The notes under the pieces: generated by a model
The model's database searches: none
The model's input: only the letters and a program-made list of their open reading frames with translations
Told to the model about the DNA's origin: nothing
In this document: positions 32,263 to 42,430 of the stretch, one piece after another
Position numbering within the stretch: the first letter of the stretch is position 1
Layout of the letters: the number at the start of each line of letters is the position of its first letter
NCBI GenBank assembly: GCA_005772855.1
Contig: SXIK01000166.1
Span: 1-64,000 of the forward strand
DNA from: Planctomycetia bacterium
GTDB lineage: Bacteria; Planctomycetota; UBA8108; SXIK01
DNA: 64,000 nt
Direction: 5' to 3'
Made by a program: the position numbers and the translations under genes

Positions 32263-33981
32263 TCAAAACCAAAGCCTGACGCCGCTCGGGACCCACCCGG
32301 GAAGGCAGTAGGCGTACACGAAAACCAGGAGGGCCACTATGCTTGTGAGCCCGATCGAATGCCACAGGACGGCGAGCAGGATCTTTCCCTCGCTCCGCGG
32401 CAGGTTCGCGGCGGTTGCGGCCACCACGATGCTTTGAGCATCGATCATCTTTCCCATGACACCGCCTGCAGAGTTCGCCGCGCACATGAGGATCGGGTTT
32501 AGCTTCAGTTGTTCCGCCGTGATACGTTGAAGGCTACCGAAAAGCGCGTTGGAGGACGTGTCGCTGCCGGTCAGGGCCACCCCCAGCCACCCGAGGAAAG
32601 TCCCGAAGAATGGATAGAATATGCCGGTGCGCGTGAAGGCCAGGCCGAGGATCGCATCGAGGCCGCTGTACCGTGTGACATAGGCCAGTCCCAGCATCGG
32701 CGTGATCGCCAGGAGCGGTATCCGCATCCGCCTGGCGGTGCCGAGAAGGCTGTGAAGAAAGGCCCGCGGGCGGTGGCCGAGCAAGATCGACGTCACGATG
32801 CACGCCACGAACACTCCAGTGCCTGCTGCCGAAAGCCACTTGAGCTCGTAGATGGCCTTTTCGGGCTCCATCGCTTTCTCGATGGGCACGACAGGGTAGG
32901 TCCGGAAAACGGCCTCATTTAGCCCGGGCATTGCGAAGTCATACTTCGCCTTGAGCGGGCCGAGCGACCAGTGGTCCATGCCGGCTTTCTCACGCAGGAG
33001 GCCCCAGGAGATCACGGCAATAAAGAGCACGAGAAAAGGGAGCCATGCACGCACGATCTGCACGCTCGAGAGGCTTGGGCCTGATTTCTCGGCGTCCTCT
33101 TCATCCTCGCCGTAGCGCCACGTCGATCGCGGTTTCCAGACCGTCAGGAACCACGCCAGAGAGACCAGGCTGACGATTCCAGAAACAATGTCCACGAGCC
33201 CGACGTTGATATAGTTGCCCCAGACGAACTGCGTGGCCGCAAACGAGACTCCGCAGACGAGCGCCGCGGGCAGGACCTCCAGCGTTTCTTTCCATGGGAC
33301 CATCGAGCGCACCAGCCAAATCGGAACGATTACCGAGGTGATCGGAAGGATCCGCGCGTTCATGGCGCTCAGATCGGCGATGGGAAGGCCACTCACCTTT
33401 TCGAGCATGATGAGCGGAGTGCCGATTGATCCCCACGCCACGGGAGCCGTGTTGGCAATCAAGCAGAGGCATGCCGCGGAGAAGGGCCGGACCCCGAGGC
33501 CCACTAGCAGCGCTGCGCAAATCGCGACCGGCGTACCAAAGCCGGCAGCACCTTCCAGAATGGCGCCGAAGCTGAAGCTGATCATGAGGACCTGGAGTCG
33601 TCGGTCGCTCGTGAGGCGTCCGATCGAGCGCTTCATCACCTCGAACTGCCCGGTGTCGACGGCAATCTGGTAGAGAAAGATCGCCGAGAAGACAATCCAA
33701 CCAATGGGCAGGAGTCCGACGAGGGCACCGAGCGCGAACGATTTGGCTGCCATGTGGAGGGGCATGCCCACCCAGAGCCAGCTCACCAGGAGAGCCGCTC
33801 CAGCTCCGGCTGCGGCTGCCCGGGGCGCGGAGGTCCGTTGGACTGCGAGGCCGTAAAAGAGAACGAGGATGGGAATGGAGGCGATTGCTGCGCAGGCCCA
33901 CCACGGCCAGCCGTGCGGCGCGTAGTTCTGCGTCCAGGTATCTGTGGCTTCGACAAACGAGGGTGAAGCGGCGAGTGTCAA
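32263..33981 (-). CDS. lctP: L-lactate permease family transporter (LctP/LldP)
   Basis: 572 residues, 12-14 hydrophobic segments. The family signatures EGAAGFGTPVAI, NTAPVAWGSIGTP, FGTFLGWLGVALTGSDTSSN and NSAGGVMGKMI are all present, as in LldP/GlcA lactate and glycolate proton symporters. The start is a TTG at 33981: no ATG or GTG is available upstream in frame, and AGGAG sits 8 bp before it. The gene is divergent from the NPCBM protein at 34252 with 270 bp between starts, and is followed closely by the MBL-fold gene. No lactate dehydrogenase gene is in the window. Confidence 0.95.
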   Translation of the reverse strand: MTLAASPSFVEATDTWTQNYAPHGWPWWACAAIASIPILVLFYGLAVQRTSAPRAAAAGAGAALLVSWLWVGMPLHMAAKSFALGALVGLLPIGWIVFSAIFLYQIAVDTGQFEVMKRSIGRLTSDRRLQVLMISFSFGAILEGAAGFGTPVAICAALLVGLGVRPFSAACLCLIANTAPVAWGSIGTPLIMLEKVSGLPIADLSAMNARILPITSVIVPIWLVRSMVPWKETLEVLPAALVCGVSFAATQFVWGNYINVGLVDIVSGIVSLVSLAWFLTVWKPRSTWRYGEDEEDAEKSGPSLSSVQIVRAWLPFLVLFIAVISWGLLREKAGMDHWSLGPLKAKYDFAMPGLNEAVFRTYPVVPIEKAMEPEKAIYELKWLSAAGTGVFVACIVTSILLGHRPRAFLHSLLGTARRMRIPLLAITPMLGLAYVTRYSGLDAILGLAFTRTGIFYPFFGTFLGWLGVALTGSDTSSNALFGSLQRITAEQLKLNPILMCAANSAGGVMGKMIDAQSIVVAATAANLPRSEGKILLAVLWHSIGLTSIVALLVFVYAYCLPGWVPSGVRLWF

Positions 33982-34251
33982 GTGGGCGCTCCTGGGTGGT
34001 GTGACCGTGTGTACGGTTCAGATTGAACGGGAAAACCCTGGCCGAGCGCAAGCGGGCGTCGGTCTGTGGGACGCGGTCGACACGCTCCTCGAACTCCTCC
34101 GGGGTGGTCGCGAGCTGTCTGCGCCCTGGCTGGATGGCTGCGTCACCGTGACTGCCAGACGCAATCTTTCTCCACGATCTGGAGCTGCGCTCTGGTACCA
34201 TTGGTTGGGAGTTTGGGCGGCATTTTACATGAAGTATTGAACCTTTCGTTG

Positions 34252-36504
34252 ATGACAAGCATTCTGTTCCTCTATTCAATTCTTCTTGGCCAGGCCAATC
34301 TGTCCAAGGCCCCAGATCGACGATTTGTCGCGCTCTTCTCGAGCGGCGAGATCGTTCACGGCAAAGAACTGCGATCCTGGAGTGGCCTGAACGCACGGCC
34401 AACGCTGGACAGGAGACTCCTTTTCGATCCAGGAGACCCTGTCCGGTGGGTCATCGACACGAGCTTGAAGCCGGCGTCGCTTCCCCGTGCCTGTATCGAG
34501 CTTCATGGTGGAGATCGCCTGCCTGGACGCGTGATTGCGTATCGAGAGGGCAACGAGTCGCCGTACGAGCAGCAGCTTCCCCACTTGCTTCTCGAACCCC
34601 AGGATTCGCTGGATGGACCGGGAGAGCCTCCCCGTGCCGTGCTGCGAATTTCTGTGCGCTGGGTCCGCCGAATCTTCTGGGAGCGGAGGGGATCCGAGGT
34701 CTATCGCCCGGGCACGCTCTATTTTCGCGACCGAAGAGTGCAGCGGTTTCGTTCGTTGCGATGGGGTGCGTCGTCCTTGCGTCTCCTGCCTGCCGACGGC
34801 GATGCTACCGGCCCCGTGGAGGTCCCGTTCTCGGACATCGCGGAGCTGCATTTGCCTCGGCTCGATTCGTGGGACGCTACCTGTGAGCAGCTTGCCATCC
34901 TCGATCCGGAAGTCCGCTCGGGCATCTTTCAGTTGGTGACCGATGGAGGTCTGCGCGTGACAGGATCGCCAGAGCGATTTCGCGCGCGCTCCTCGGAGAG
35001 TAAGGGCGACCCAGGGACCTGGGTGCACGGCGTGGTGCCAGCCTGGAGCCCCGACGCGCTCTGGATTTACCACCGAACGGTGCGTGTGCGCCGTTACTTC
35101 TTGGCCGGGGAGCTGCCGCTCACGCTGCTGGAGCCGACGACCGTCGAGAGTCGCCACGTCTTTGGCTCAGCGTGGAGCTGGCAGCGAGATCAGGGCTCGC
35201 ACGGCGGGCCACTCAGGGTCGCTGGTCTCGAGCGGGGATTTGGCATCGGCGTGCATGCGCAGGCGAGCCTGGAGTTTGATCTGCCTCCGCTGGCGCTTTC
35301 GTTCCGGACTCTTGTGGGAATTGACGAATTCGTCGGCCGAGGGGGCTGCGCGCGTGCCACCATCGCGGTTCGCTCCGCTCAGACCTCGCCAGCCGAAAGG
35401 ATCCTTTTCCGTAGCCCTCTACTCATGGGCAGCCAGCAGCTTGTGGATTCGCTCTGGCAGGACTTGCAGACCACGGTGAGCGGCTCGAGCGCGAGGAGCC
35501 TCGTTCTCATCGCCGACTCTGCCCAGGACGAGACTCCAGGCGGCGTCGATCCCTTTGACATCCGAGATGCCGTGGACTGGATTGAGCCGACCCTGAGGAT
35601 CGATCAGAGCGAGCTCAAGGCAGAGTGCCGTAACCGCATGGTTCGGCTCGTCGCCGCCTGGCAGGGCTGGAATCTCGACAGCTCCGAGGCATCTCGTGTC
35701 AGTCTCAGAAACCGCATGGCCAGAGACGGACGCCGTTGGTGGATGGACGTCGAGCCAGCATTGCCTTCTCTGAGACTCAAACGCCGACAACGGATCCCGG
35801 AAGGGGCCAGGTGGCTCTGCCTGAGCGTCACGAGGGACATCGACCGCGAGAAGCAAGCTCAAATCAGTCTCTCCGTAAACGGAAAATTGATGGCCACGCA
35901 GGACGTTCCTGGGCGATTCGAACAGTTGCAGTCGGATCCCATGCTGCTTTCTCTCAGGAGCGTTGCTGGAACGGAGGTGGACCTGGAGATCACTGTCTCG
36001 GGCACTCAGCCGCAGGTTGGCATGGAGTGGGCTGGGATTGGAGTGGTCGACTTGCCTCCAGGCCTCGCCCGCCTTCACGCCGGCGCCGAGGAGCCTGGTG
36101 AGCGATCACAGGCCTGTCTCGCAGCCCTTCAGATGCCTATTCGCGAGCGTCCGCTCTTCGGAGAGTACCGTTTTATCCGATTCGAGTGGCGAGCCGTCGA
36201 CTCGGACGAGGTCTCACTCGTTGTTGGGCTCGATGGGCCGGGGAAGTCGGAGCTCGAAAAGACAGGCGGAAAGTTCCGCTACGTTGCGGGCCCGCAGCTG
36301 CCCTTGAAAGGGGAGGGGCTTCGCGTGGAGAACAGCCCTCCGGCTACAACAGGATCTGTGGTGCGCGATCTGTACAAGGACTTGGGCGCCTTCACGCTGA
36401 AGGATCTGGAGTTCCAGGCTCGTAGCGGGCGCGTCTACTTCAAGAATGTATACCTGGCGAGAAGCAAGAAAGACTTCGAATGGTTGAATGGAGACAAGCT
36501 GTGA
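34252..36504 (+). CDS. Secreted NPCBM-domain protein
   Basis: 750 residues from the ATG at 34252, giving a short hydrophobic signal (MTSILFLYSILLGQA); the open frame extends upstream but without signal. Residues about 300-375 contain an NPCBM/NEW2-type carbohydrate-binding domain (RGFGIGVHAQASLEFDLP ... VGIDEFVG), familiar from planctomycete exoproteins. Before it is a beta-rich part with repeated F-x-D-x-x-E-L-x-L-P strands; after it further beta-sandwich parts. The protein likely binds glycans in the envelope. It begins a run of four coupled genes (FMN reductase, sigma factor, giant membrane protein). Confidence 0.8.
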   Translation: MTSILFLYSILLGQANLSKAPDRRFVALFSSGEIVHGKELRSWSGLNARPTLDRRLLFDPGDPVRWVIDTSLKPASLPRACIELHGGDRLPGRVIAYREGNESPYEQQLPHLLLEPQDSLDGPGEPPRAVLRISVRWVRRIFWERRGSEVYRPGTLYFRDRRVQRFRSLRWGASSLRLLPADGDATGPVEVPFSDIAELHLPRLDSWDATCEQLAILDPEVRSGIFQLVTDGGLRVTGSPERFRARSSESKGDPGTWVHGVVPAWSPDALWIYHRTVRVRRYFLAGELPLTLLEPTTVESRHVFGSAWSWQRDQGSHGGPLRVAGLERGFGIGVHAQASLEFDLPPLALSFRTLVGIDEFVGRGGCARATIAVRSAQTSPAERILFRSPLLMGSQQLVDSLWQDLQTTVSGSSARSLVLIADSAQDETPGGVDPFDIRDAVDWIEPTLRIDQSELKAECRNRMVRLVAAWQGWNLDSSEASRVSLRNRMARDGRRWWMDVEPALPSLRLKRRQRIPEGARWLCLSVTRDIDREKQAQISLSVNGKLMATQDVPGRFEQLQSDPMLLSLRSVAGTEVDLEITVSGTQPQVGMEWAGIGVVDLPPGLARLHAGAEEPGERSQACLAALQMPIRERPLFGEYRFIRFEWRAVDSDEVSLVVGLDGPGKSELEKTGGKFRYVAGPQLPLKGEGLRVENSPPATTGSVVRDLYKDLGAFTLKDLEFQARSGRVYFKNVYLARSKKDFEWLNGDKL

Positions 36505-37088
36505 GCACACAACCCAGGGTCCTGGCTCTTGCGGGGAGCACGCGTACGGCCTCGTTCAACAAGAAGTTGGTGAGAATCGCGATGGAGGGCGCAGCCAGAA
36601 AAGGGGCCGCAGTGACTTACCTCGACCTGCGGGACCTGCCCCTGCCTCTGTTCGACGAGGATCTCGAGGCGGCGAAAGGGCTGCCAGAGAACGCTTGCAA
36701 GCTCAAGGCGGCTTTTCTGGCGCACGACGCGCTCCTGATCTCGTCGCCGGAGTACAACAGCTCGATTTCGGCGGTGCTGAAGAACGCGATCGACTGGGTT
36801 TCTCGGCCAGCGCCCGGTGAAGCTCCTCTTGCCTGCTTCGAGGGCAAGATTGCGGCTCTCCTCAGCGCCTCGCCCGGAGCCCTTGGCGGTCTTCGTGGAC
36901 TGGTGCATCTCCGGGCGATCCTTGGAAACATTCGCGTGATCGTGCTCCCCGAACAGATCTCTGTGTCCAGGGCTCATGAGGCATTCGAGCCCGAGGGGCA
37001 CCTGAAGGACGCGAAGTTGAAGGACTCTGTCGAGAGGCTTGGCGGACAACTCGCAACGATCACCGCAAGATTGCGGGCGGGACTGTAG
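36501..37088 (+). CDS. NADPH-dependent FMN reductase family protein
   Basis: 195 residues from the GTG at 36501, which overlaps the previous stop (GTGA) and has GGAG 8 bp upstream; ATG 36480 would overlap by 25 bp. The flavodoxin-like fold is clear: phosphate loop AGSTRTASFNKKL near the N-terminus, then LISSPEYNSSISAVLKNAIDW, the FMN-binding and NADPH-dependent reductase signature, and a late GGLRG loop. Such proteins reduce FMN, quinones, azo dyes or metal ions in the cytoplasm. Why it lies between an NPCBM exoprotein and a sigma factor is unclear; a redox link is speculation. Confidence 0.92.
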   Translation: MSTQPRVLALAGSTRTASFNKKLVRIAMEGAARKGAAVTYLDLRDLPLPLFDEDLEAAKGLPENACKLKAAFLAHDALLISSPEYNSSISAVLKNAIDWVSRPAPGEAPLACFEGKIAALLSASPGALGGLRGLVHLRAILGNIRVIVLPEQISVSRAHEAFEPEGHLKDAKLKDSVERLGGQLATITARLRAGL

Positions 37089-37105
37089 ACCCTGCTCTGG
37101 TGCCC

Positions 37106-37660
37106 ATGAGCGAAAAGGAGCTCAGTTTGGCCTTCAGGAGGGGTGAACGACAGGCCTTCGAAGAGATTGTCCGGGAGCACCAGTTCGTTGTGCATGGCTT
37201 CGTGCGAGCCCGCGTCCTTCAGGCACCGGTTGCCGAAGGCCTCACGCGGGAGGTCTTTCTGAGGTCCTTTGCGGCCAGAAGGAGCTTGACCGCCGAGGCA
37301 AAGCTTCGACCCTGGCTCCTCGGGATCGCTCGCAGCGTGCTGAAGGAGCGAGCGAGGCGCCTTCTTCCACGCAGGGATGCGGTCTGGACAGACCTCTGTC
37401 TGGAGCTGGACGATCTCGTCAGGATGAAGGACTCGACGCTGGATGCCTTGCTTGCCTGCGTTCCTGGTTGTCTCGAGTCGCTCGGACCGCCTGTGCGTCA
37501 GGTTGTCGAGCTTTACTATTCAGGCCATCTTTGTCCACAGGAGATCGGCTCCAGGATTCGGCGAAGCGAGAGCGCCGTGAAGCTCCTGCTTCTCCAGGCT
37601 CGTCAGGCGCTCCTCCTGTGCATTGGCTCCAAGTGCGAGGACCCTGGCCGTGACCGATGA
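37106..37660 (+). CDS. ECF-type RNA polymerase sigma factor (divergent)
   Basis: 184 residues, ATG at 37106 (GTG 37100 alternative). Region 2: AFRRGERQAFEEIVREHQFV, then LTREVFLRSFAARRSL and LRPWLLGIARSVLKERARR. Region 4: LGPPVRQVVELYYSGHLCPQ, then EIGSRIRRSESAVKLLLLQARQALL. The region 2.2 acidic DxxQE motif is degenerate (EGLTREVF). It starts 17 bp after the FMN reductase stop and overlaps the giant membrane protein gene by 11 bp, so the two are translated together. An ECF factor followed by a one-span membrane protein is the usual sigma/anti-sigma pair. Confidence 0.87.
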   Translation: MSEKELSLAFRRGERQAFEEIVREHQFVVHGFVRARVLQAPVAEGLTREVFLRSFAARRSLTAEAKLRPWLLGIARSVLKERARRLLPRRDAVWTDLCLELDDLVRMKDSTLDALLACVPGCLESLGPPVRQVVELYYSGHLCPQEIGSRIRRSESAVKLLLLQARQALLLCIGSKCEDPGRDR

Positions 37661-40600
37661 CGAAATTATCCGTCTTTTCGAGGAGACGGAGGTCGAGGGT
37701 TTGACCGAGCCCACGCTCGAGCTGCTGCGGGAGCGAATGAGGGACTCGCCGCGAGTGCGCGAGGCCCTACGCGGCCGTTTGAGCCTTGAACAGGCTCTGG
37801 CCTCTGTCGCTCAAGACATCCGCCTGCCGGTCGAAGACATCTTTCGCGAGGCACGGAGACGATCGGCTCAACACACAAGATTCCGGGTGATCTGTGTCGG
37901 ATTTCTACTTCTCCTGGGAGGTGTCTGGGTTGGGACTTGCACCTCCGGAAAGTCAGCGAAGGAAGAAAGCTCCGTGGAGGTTGTCGAGGTCGCGGAGGTC
38001 GCTGCGGGTACGAATCCTTGCTTGGAGTCGAGCTCACAGGAGCCTCGGGTCTCGTCGGGTCTGGAGCCCCCTTCGCCGGGGCGTCTTGAAATCGAGGCCG
38101 AAAGTTTTCTTGACGCCAATGTCAACGTGGTGAGATGGGGCCCAGGAGAAGGCATCGGAGTCATCTGCAACGGAGGCAGTGGCGCTAACTATGCTATCTA
38201 CCGGCTGTCGATTCCAAGGGCAGCGCGGTATCAGCTGGAGATTCGGTACGCGGCGCGAAAGCCTCGGCCCTTTACTGTGGCCATCGACGAACGCGTAGTC
38301 TTCGAGAAGGCAGGGCGAGCAACGACAGGTGGCTGGTTTCCTGGCGATCAGCGGTGGATCAAGGTCGGCGTCGTGGCTCTGGAGAGGGGAGAGCACGAGC
38401 TGCGGCTATCGACCCAGAAGATATTCTCCAATATCGACAAACTGGCGTTGACGGAGGTGGAGGCCTTGCGGGAGGTTCCAGGTGTCGCCCTCGGGGGTCG
38501 CGACGCGGCCTCCGAGGTGGTGCCCATGGAGCTGGCCTACGGCGGAGTCCGAAAGGCGTTCGAAGAGACCCTGTACGACGATTTCGACCACGACTCAGCT
38601 TATCCGACGCTCCGGCAGCTTCGCTCCTGGCTCGCCCCCGTCCCGGTCGTGAAGGGCGACATGATCGAACGGAAGGTCGGCGACCGGACCGTGTGCCGAA
38701 TTGCCGGTTTCTTCGAGCTCAGACCGGTCTCCAGCGGCTTGTGGGAGGACGATTGGGTCTTGCGGTTGAACGTGCAGGATCCAAAAGGATTTGGGCTCCA
38801 CCTGTGGGATGGCCATCAGGGCCTCACCATCCAGTATCACTCGGGGGAAGGAGTCTGGGCAGCCCACCGATCCGCTTGTTTCGGAGACTTCTCGCGATCG
38901 GAGAGGCTGGAGCTCCTGGCATCGGATTCCGGCCGCTATCGTCGAGGCGGTGAGGGGACCGTGGAGATTCGTCGGCAAGCCGGCCAGCTTGTCTTGAGCC
39001 GGGGCGGGCTCATGCTGCTTTCGGCGCCTCTCGCAGCGAAGCCTGGCAAGGTCTTCCTTGAGGGGAACATGGTGGTGAAAGGCCTCGCCCTTTACCGTGG
39101 CTCCGCTTTCCCGGACCCGAGCGAGACTCAGCGTCTATCGGTGTGGTCCATTGAATGCGGTTCACCCATGGCATGGCAGTCTCCGGTGAACGCACCCGTC
39201 AGCGTCGAAACACTACTGGACGGATGCTGGCGCCTGGCTGCCCAGGAGAGTCTCGAAAATGCGGCCCATGCGTTCACGCCCGCGGGGTGCAATGCGCCTT
39301 TCGAGGTAGTCTTCCAGATCGATGAGGCGACACCGGGAGTGGGCGTTTACCTGGGCGATGGAGCAGGCCAGCCGCTCGGAGCGGTCGGAGTTTTCAAACG
39401 GGCGTCCACCGGGCACCTTGTTGTGGCCCCCGCGGATCCAAACAGCAGGCAGTCGGAAATTCTCGTGAAAGACGATGACGGCCTCTTGCCGCTGGTTGGT
39501 CGTTCCTTCTGGCTGCGGCTCACCGCATCCCCCTGGGGCTTGCGTGTGAGCTCAAGCTCTGATGGACGCCATTGGGGCGAGGTGCTCTTGCCGCAGAAGC
39601 CGCCTACTCCACCTCGATACGAGACGGTGGGAATCTACGTCGCGAAGGGGGTAAGGGCTGCCGCGCTGAGGGTGCGACGCATCGAGGTGCTGCAACTTCG
39701 TGATCTCACCGAAGTGCTACGCGGCCGGTCGCTGGAAGCGCACAGCGAGGATCTTTTCGAGACGATTCTGGAGTGGGCCTCGGAAAATTCGACCCAAACG
39801 AAGTTTGCCATTGGCGCGATCGAGGGGGCGGCCCTCATCGAGGGCAGGATGGATGGGTTCGACTTGTCGCGAATCGAGCGGGCGCTCGAGTGCCTGGCGG
39901 GAGAGCTTGCGGATGGCGGTTATCCGCCCCCACGGCAACGAATCTTCTCGGCGCTCCTGGGCGCTCGTTTCCCGATCGGCTCACGGTTTGATCCAATCGT
40001 CGAGGGGCTCTTTCGCAGCGAGGCGATCGAATCCGTTTACCTTTGCGACTGGGCCAGAGCCCGTTCGCTCACGAGGTGGTTTGGCATGTGGGCGCTTTGG
40101 GGCAAGCCCACTGACGGCAAGGGGGGCTCAGTTCAAAGTCGAGAAAGTCGATCTCGCTCCAGGGCCATGGCGGCGTGGGCGCAGGGGGTTTGGGTCCAAC
40201 ACTCTCCATCGTCTCCAGTGGACTTGACCCAGCAAGTCATCGTGGCGCAGCATCCACTCATCGCAGAGCCGAGCAAGGAAGGGTACAACGTTCTTGCCGA
40301 GCTCCAGGAAGCTCTCGCGAGCGAATCCTACCGCGACGCCTGCGAGATCCTTGCTGCTGCGGAGGTCCGTGGGGTGGAGGGACTTGTCACGGATTCCAGA
40401 GACGCTGATCTACTGGTGTCGTTTCCCCGCGCTGTCAAGCTCGCCCTGAAGGATAATCCGCCGCTGGAGCGAACGCTGCGCGAGAAGTTTGGGCCGCTAT
40501 CCATGCTGAGATTCCGTGAAGCGAAGGCCGAATCAGACGCGAGTGCCATGAGGCTGATCACACTTGAATTTCTGGGGACGGAGGCCGCGTGCGAGGCCCA

Positions 40601-42095
40601 CGCCTGGCTTGGAGACCGGCTCATGGCTGTCGGTGAATTTGCCGACGCGTTGTCGCATTACGAGAAGGCCCTGGAAGGGCTCTCGGGTCCGAGTCGTCCA
40701 CGGATTTTGGCCCGACTGCGACTCGTGGCTGCCTACCTGGGCGGAAATCTTTCCGCAGAGGCGCTGCCGACCGAAGTGGACCTTGGCGGCGCTCGAATGC
40801 TCGCGGCTTCCATCGAGCAGCTTGTGTCCGGTATCCGCAAGAGCGGAAGCTCGACCGCCGGTCTTGACGCCACCGAGGAGTCGATTCCGCCACCGGGCAA
40901 GTACTCGACACGCTTGTGGGCGCGCGCTGAGCATCTCTGTGAGCTGAAGCCGCGAGGCCTCCCAAAGTGGGCGACTCACTGGATGGAGCGACAGCTAGCC
41001 TTGACCGTGGAGAACGGAATGCGGATTTTTTCGGATCGGTCTCAGGTCATTGCCTGGGAGTTGAGCCGTGGCGAGAGGCTTTGGGCCCTGACTTTGAAGG
41101 AGGACGGTGGGCGGTGGCCGTTCGTGCCCATGGTGCCCAGGCTTGTCGGCGAATCCGTGTTGAGTCGACGTATGACGGCGAACGGCCCGGAGCTTTGCGG
41201 TATTCACGCGAAAACGGGAGCTCTCCTCTGGCGCACACGGCTGGGGAACCACGTGGCCTCGGACCTGCTCGTCTCCCCGCGCGGGGTTTACGTGCTGGCC
41301 GTCGATGCCTCCAACGAACGTCTCCTGGATCTGTCGCTTGTGCAGGTCGAGCCCCGGTCGGGAGAGGTCTTGTCTCGCACTGTGCTGGCGCGGTTTCGAG
41401 ACGTCTGGGACCGGCAGATACCCTGCCGGGCCACCTTGATCGGCAGCGATGGGATCCTTGCGAGCGTTGGTGGTGTGACCCTGCGCGCCAGTTTTTCGGA
41501 CGGCGTGGTCTGGATGCGTAGGCACACGGTTCTGCCTCCGGCGCAGGACCCCTACGGATTTGAATTGGATCCGGCTCCCCCTCTTGTCGATGGAGACCGT
41601 GTTCTTACCCTGCCGGGGGGTGTGCGATGCGTCGAGGCCTTCAATGCGCGCAGTGGGCGGCTCGAGTGGCGCCGTGTTCTGCTCAGAGCGTCAAGGCTTT
41701 GCGGTGTCGCAGGCGGCAACGCCATCGTGAGAGAACCGACATGTGTGGTGGCACTGAAGGCGGTCACGGGTGCCGTTGCGTGGCGCCGGAACATCCAGGG
41801 TCTCGTGCGGGTCGAGCGCGTGGGGATTCAGAGCTCAAGGGCTCCAGGCCAGGTGAGTACGGAGGGCCCCGCACTCGTCCTCTGCATCGTCGAGGAGGGC
41901 TCCGGTTCTCGAATCCCTTGCCTTCTCTGGTTGGATGCCGCCACCGGCGCCGAGGTGGGACGAGCCCCTCTGGCCGAGTTGGCGCATGAGAGTCCGAATT
42001 TGGGGCCGCTCTGCGTTGTAGACGACACGATTTGGGCCCTTTTTCGCCGGGGCCAGAGCCGCGAGATCGAGGTGATGGAGATCGCGCCGAGGTAG
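37650..42095 (+). CDS. Giant single-pass membrane protein, putative anti-sigma/sensor with PQQ-like propeller
   Basis: 1481 residues from a GTG at 37650 (GAGG upstream; overlaps the sigma gene by 11 bp). Residues 1-78 are cytoplasmic, helical, charged; 79-96 are a transmembrane helix; the rest is outside. Outer parts: a CBM6-like beta-sandwich (about 145-265; LEIEAESF ... YAIYRLSIPRAARYQLEIRYA), two laminin-G/DUF1080-like domains (about 305-480 and 510-690), a helical TPR-like zone (about 850-1090) and a C-terminal PQQ-like beta-propeller (about 1115-1480; VIAWELSRGERLWAL, HAKTGALLWRTRLG). The zinc anti-sigma motif is absent. The cytoplasmic segment and context suggest an anti-sigma or sensor role, which is inference. 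Confidence 0.8.
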   Translation: MTDDEIIRLFEETEVEGLTEPTLELLRERMRDSPRVREALRGRLSLEQALASVAQDIRLPVEDIFREARRRSAQHTRFRVICVGFLLLLGGVWVGTCTSGKSAKEESSVEVVEVAEVAAGTNPCLESSSQEPRVSSGLEPPSPGRLEIEAESFLDANVNVVRWGPGEGIGVICNGGSGANYAIYRLSIPRAARYQLEIRYAARKPRPFTVAIDERVVFEKAGRATTGGWFPGDQRWIKVGVVALERGEHELRLSTQKIFSNIDKLALTEVEALREVPGVALGGRDAASEVVPMELAYGGVRKAFEETLYDDFDHDSAYPTLRQLRSWLAPVPVVKGDMIERKVGDRTVCRIAGFFELRPVSSGLWEDDWVLRLNVQDPKGFGLHLWDGHQGLTIQYHSGEGVWAAHRSACFGDFSRSERLELLASDSGRYRRGGEGTVEIRRQAGQLVLSRGGLMLLSAPLAAKPGKVFLEGNMVVKGLALYRGSAFPDPSETQRLSVWSIECGSPMAWQSPVNAPVSVETLLDGCWRLAAQESLENAAHAFTPAGCNAPFEVVFQIDEATPGVGVYLGDGAGQPLGAVGVFKRASTGHLVVAPADPNSRQSEILVKDDDGLLPLVGRSFWLRLTASPWGLRVSSSSDGRHWGEVLLPQKPPTPPRYETVGIYVAKGVRAAALRVRRIEVLQLRDLTEVLRGRSLEAHSEDLFETILEWASENSTQTKFAIGAIEGAALIEGRMDGFDLSRIERALECLAGELADGGYPPPRQRIFSALLGARFPIGSRFDPIVEGLFRSEAIESVYLCDWARARSLTRWFGMWALWGKPTDGKGGSVQSRESRSRSRAMAAWAQGVWVQHSPSSPVDLTQQVIVAQHPLIAEPSKEGYNVLAELQEALASESYRDACEILAAAEVRGVEGLVTDSRDADLLVSFPRAVKLALKDNPPLERTLREKFGPLSMLRFREAKAESDASAMRLITLEFLGTEAACEAHAWLGDRLMAVGEFADALSHYEKALEGLSGPSRPRILARLRLVAAYLGGNLSAEALPTEVDLGGARMLAASIEQLVSGIRKSGSSTAGLDATEESIPPPGKYSTRLWARAEHLCELKPRGLPKWATHWMERQLALTVENGMRIFSDRSQVIAWELSRGERLWALTLKEDGGRWPFVPMVPRLVGESVLSRRMTANGPELCGIHAKTGALLWRTRLGNHVASDLLVSPRGVYVLAVDASNERLLDLSLVQVEPRSGEVLSRTVLARFRDVWDRQIPCRATLIGSDGILASVGGVTLRASFSDGVVWMRRHTVLPPAQDPYGFELDPAPPLVDGDRVLTLPGGVRCVEAFNARSGRLEWRRVLLRASRLCGVAGGNAIVREPTCVVALKAVTGAVAWRRNIQGLVRVERVGIQSSRAPGQVSTEGPALVLCIVEEGSGSRIPCLLWLDAATGAEVGRAPLAELAHESPNLGPLCVVDDTIWALFRRGQSREIEVMEIAPR

Positions 42096-42430
42096 GCGTG
42101 ATCGCGGGGTGGGTAGCTTCCTGCCGCGCCAAGGCCTCACCCTGCGACGCAGTGCGTGTAGCCCTGGCCCTTCTCTCGCTCCGCGACGGTTCAGTGGCCC
42201 TGGCAGTTGGCAGTGCTGCGATGCTCCGGCCAACTTCACGCAGAGAAGTAGCACGCCGTCGGCCCGGGTTTCCAGGCAGCAGAATCCAGCTTTCCACTTG
42301 GGCTGAGGTGCTGCCCTCCGCGCGATCGGTAACACGACGCGGTTCTCGAACCACAGGGCGGCCCCACGGTAGCGCTCAAGTATTCAGAAGCCGACCGCGA
42401 CGAGACCACGGCTCTCTGCGGGAGGATTTC
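42096..42430. other. Intergenic stretch without recognisable gene
   Basis: 335 bp between the giant membrane protein and the methyltransferase remnant. Only overlapping short frames occur. No terminator or promoter could be assigned. Confidence 0.5.
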
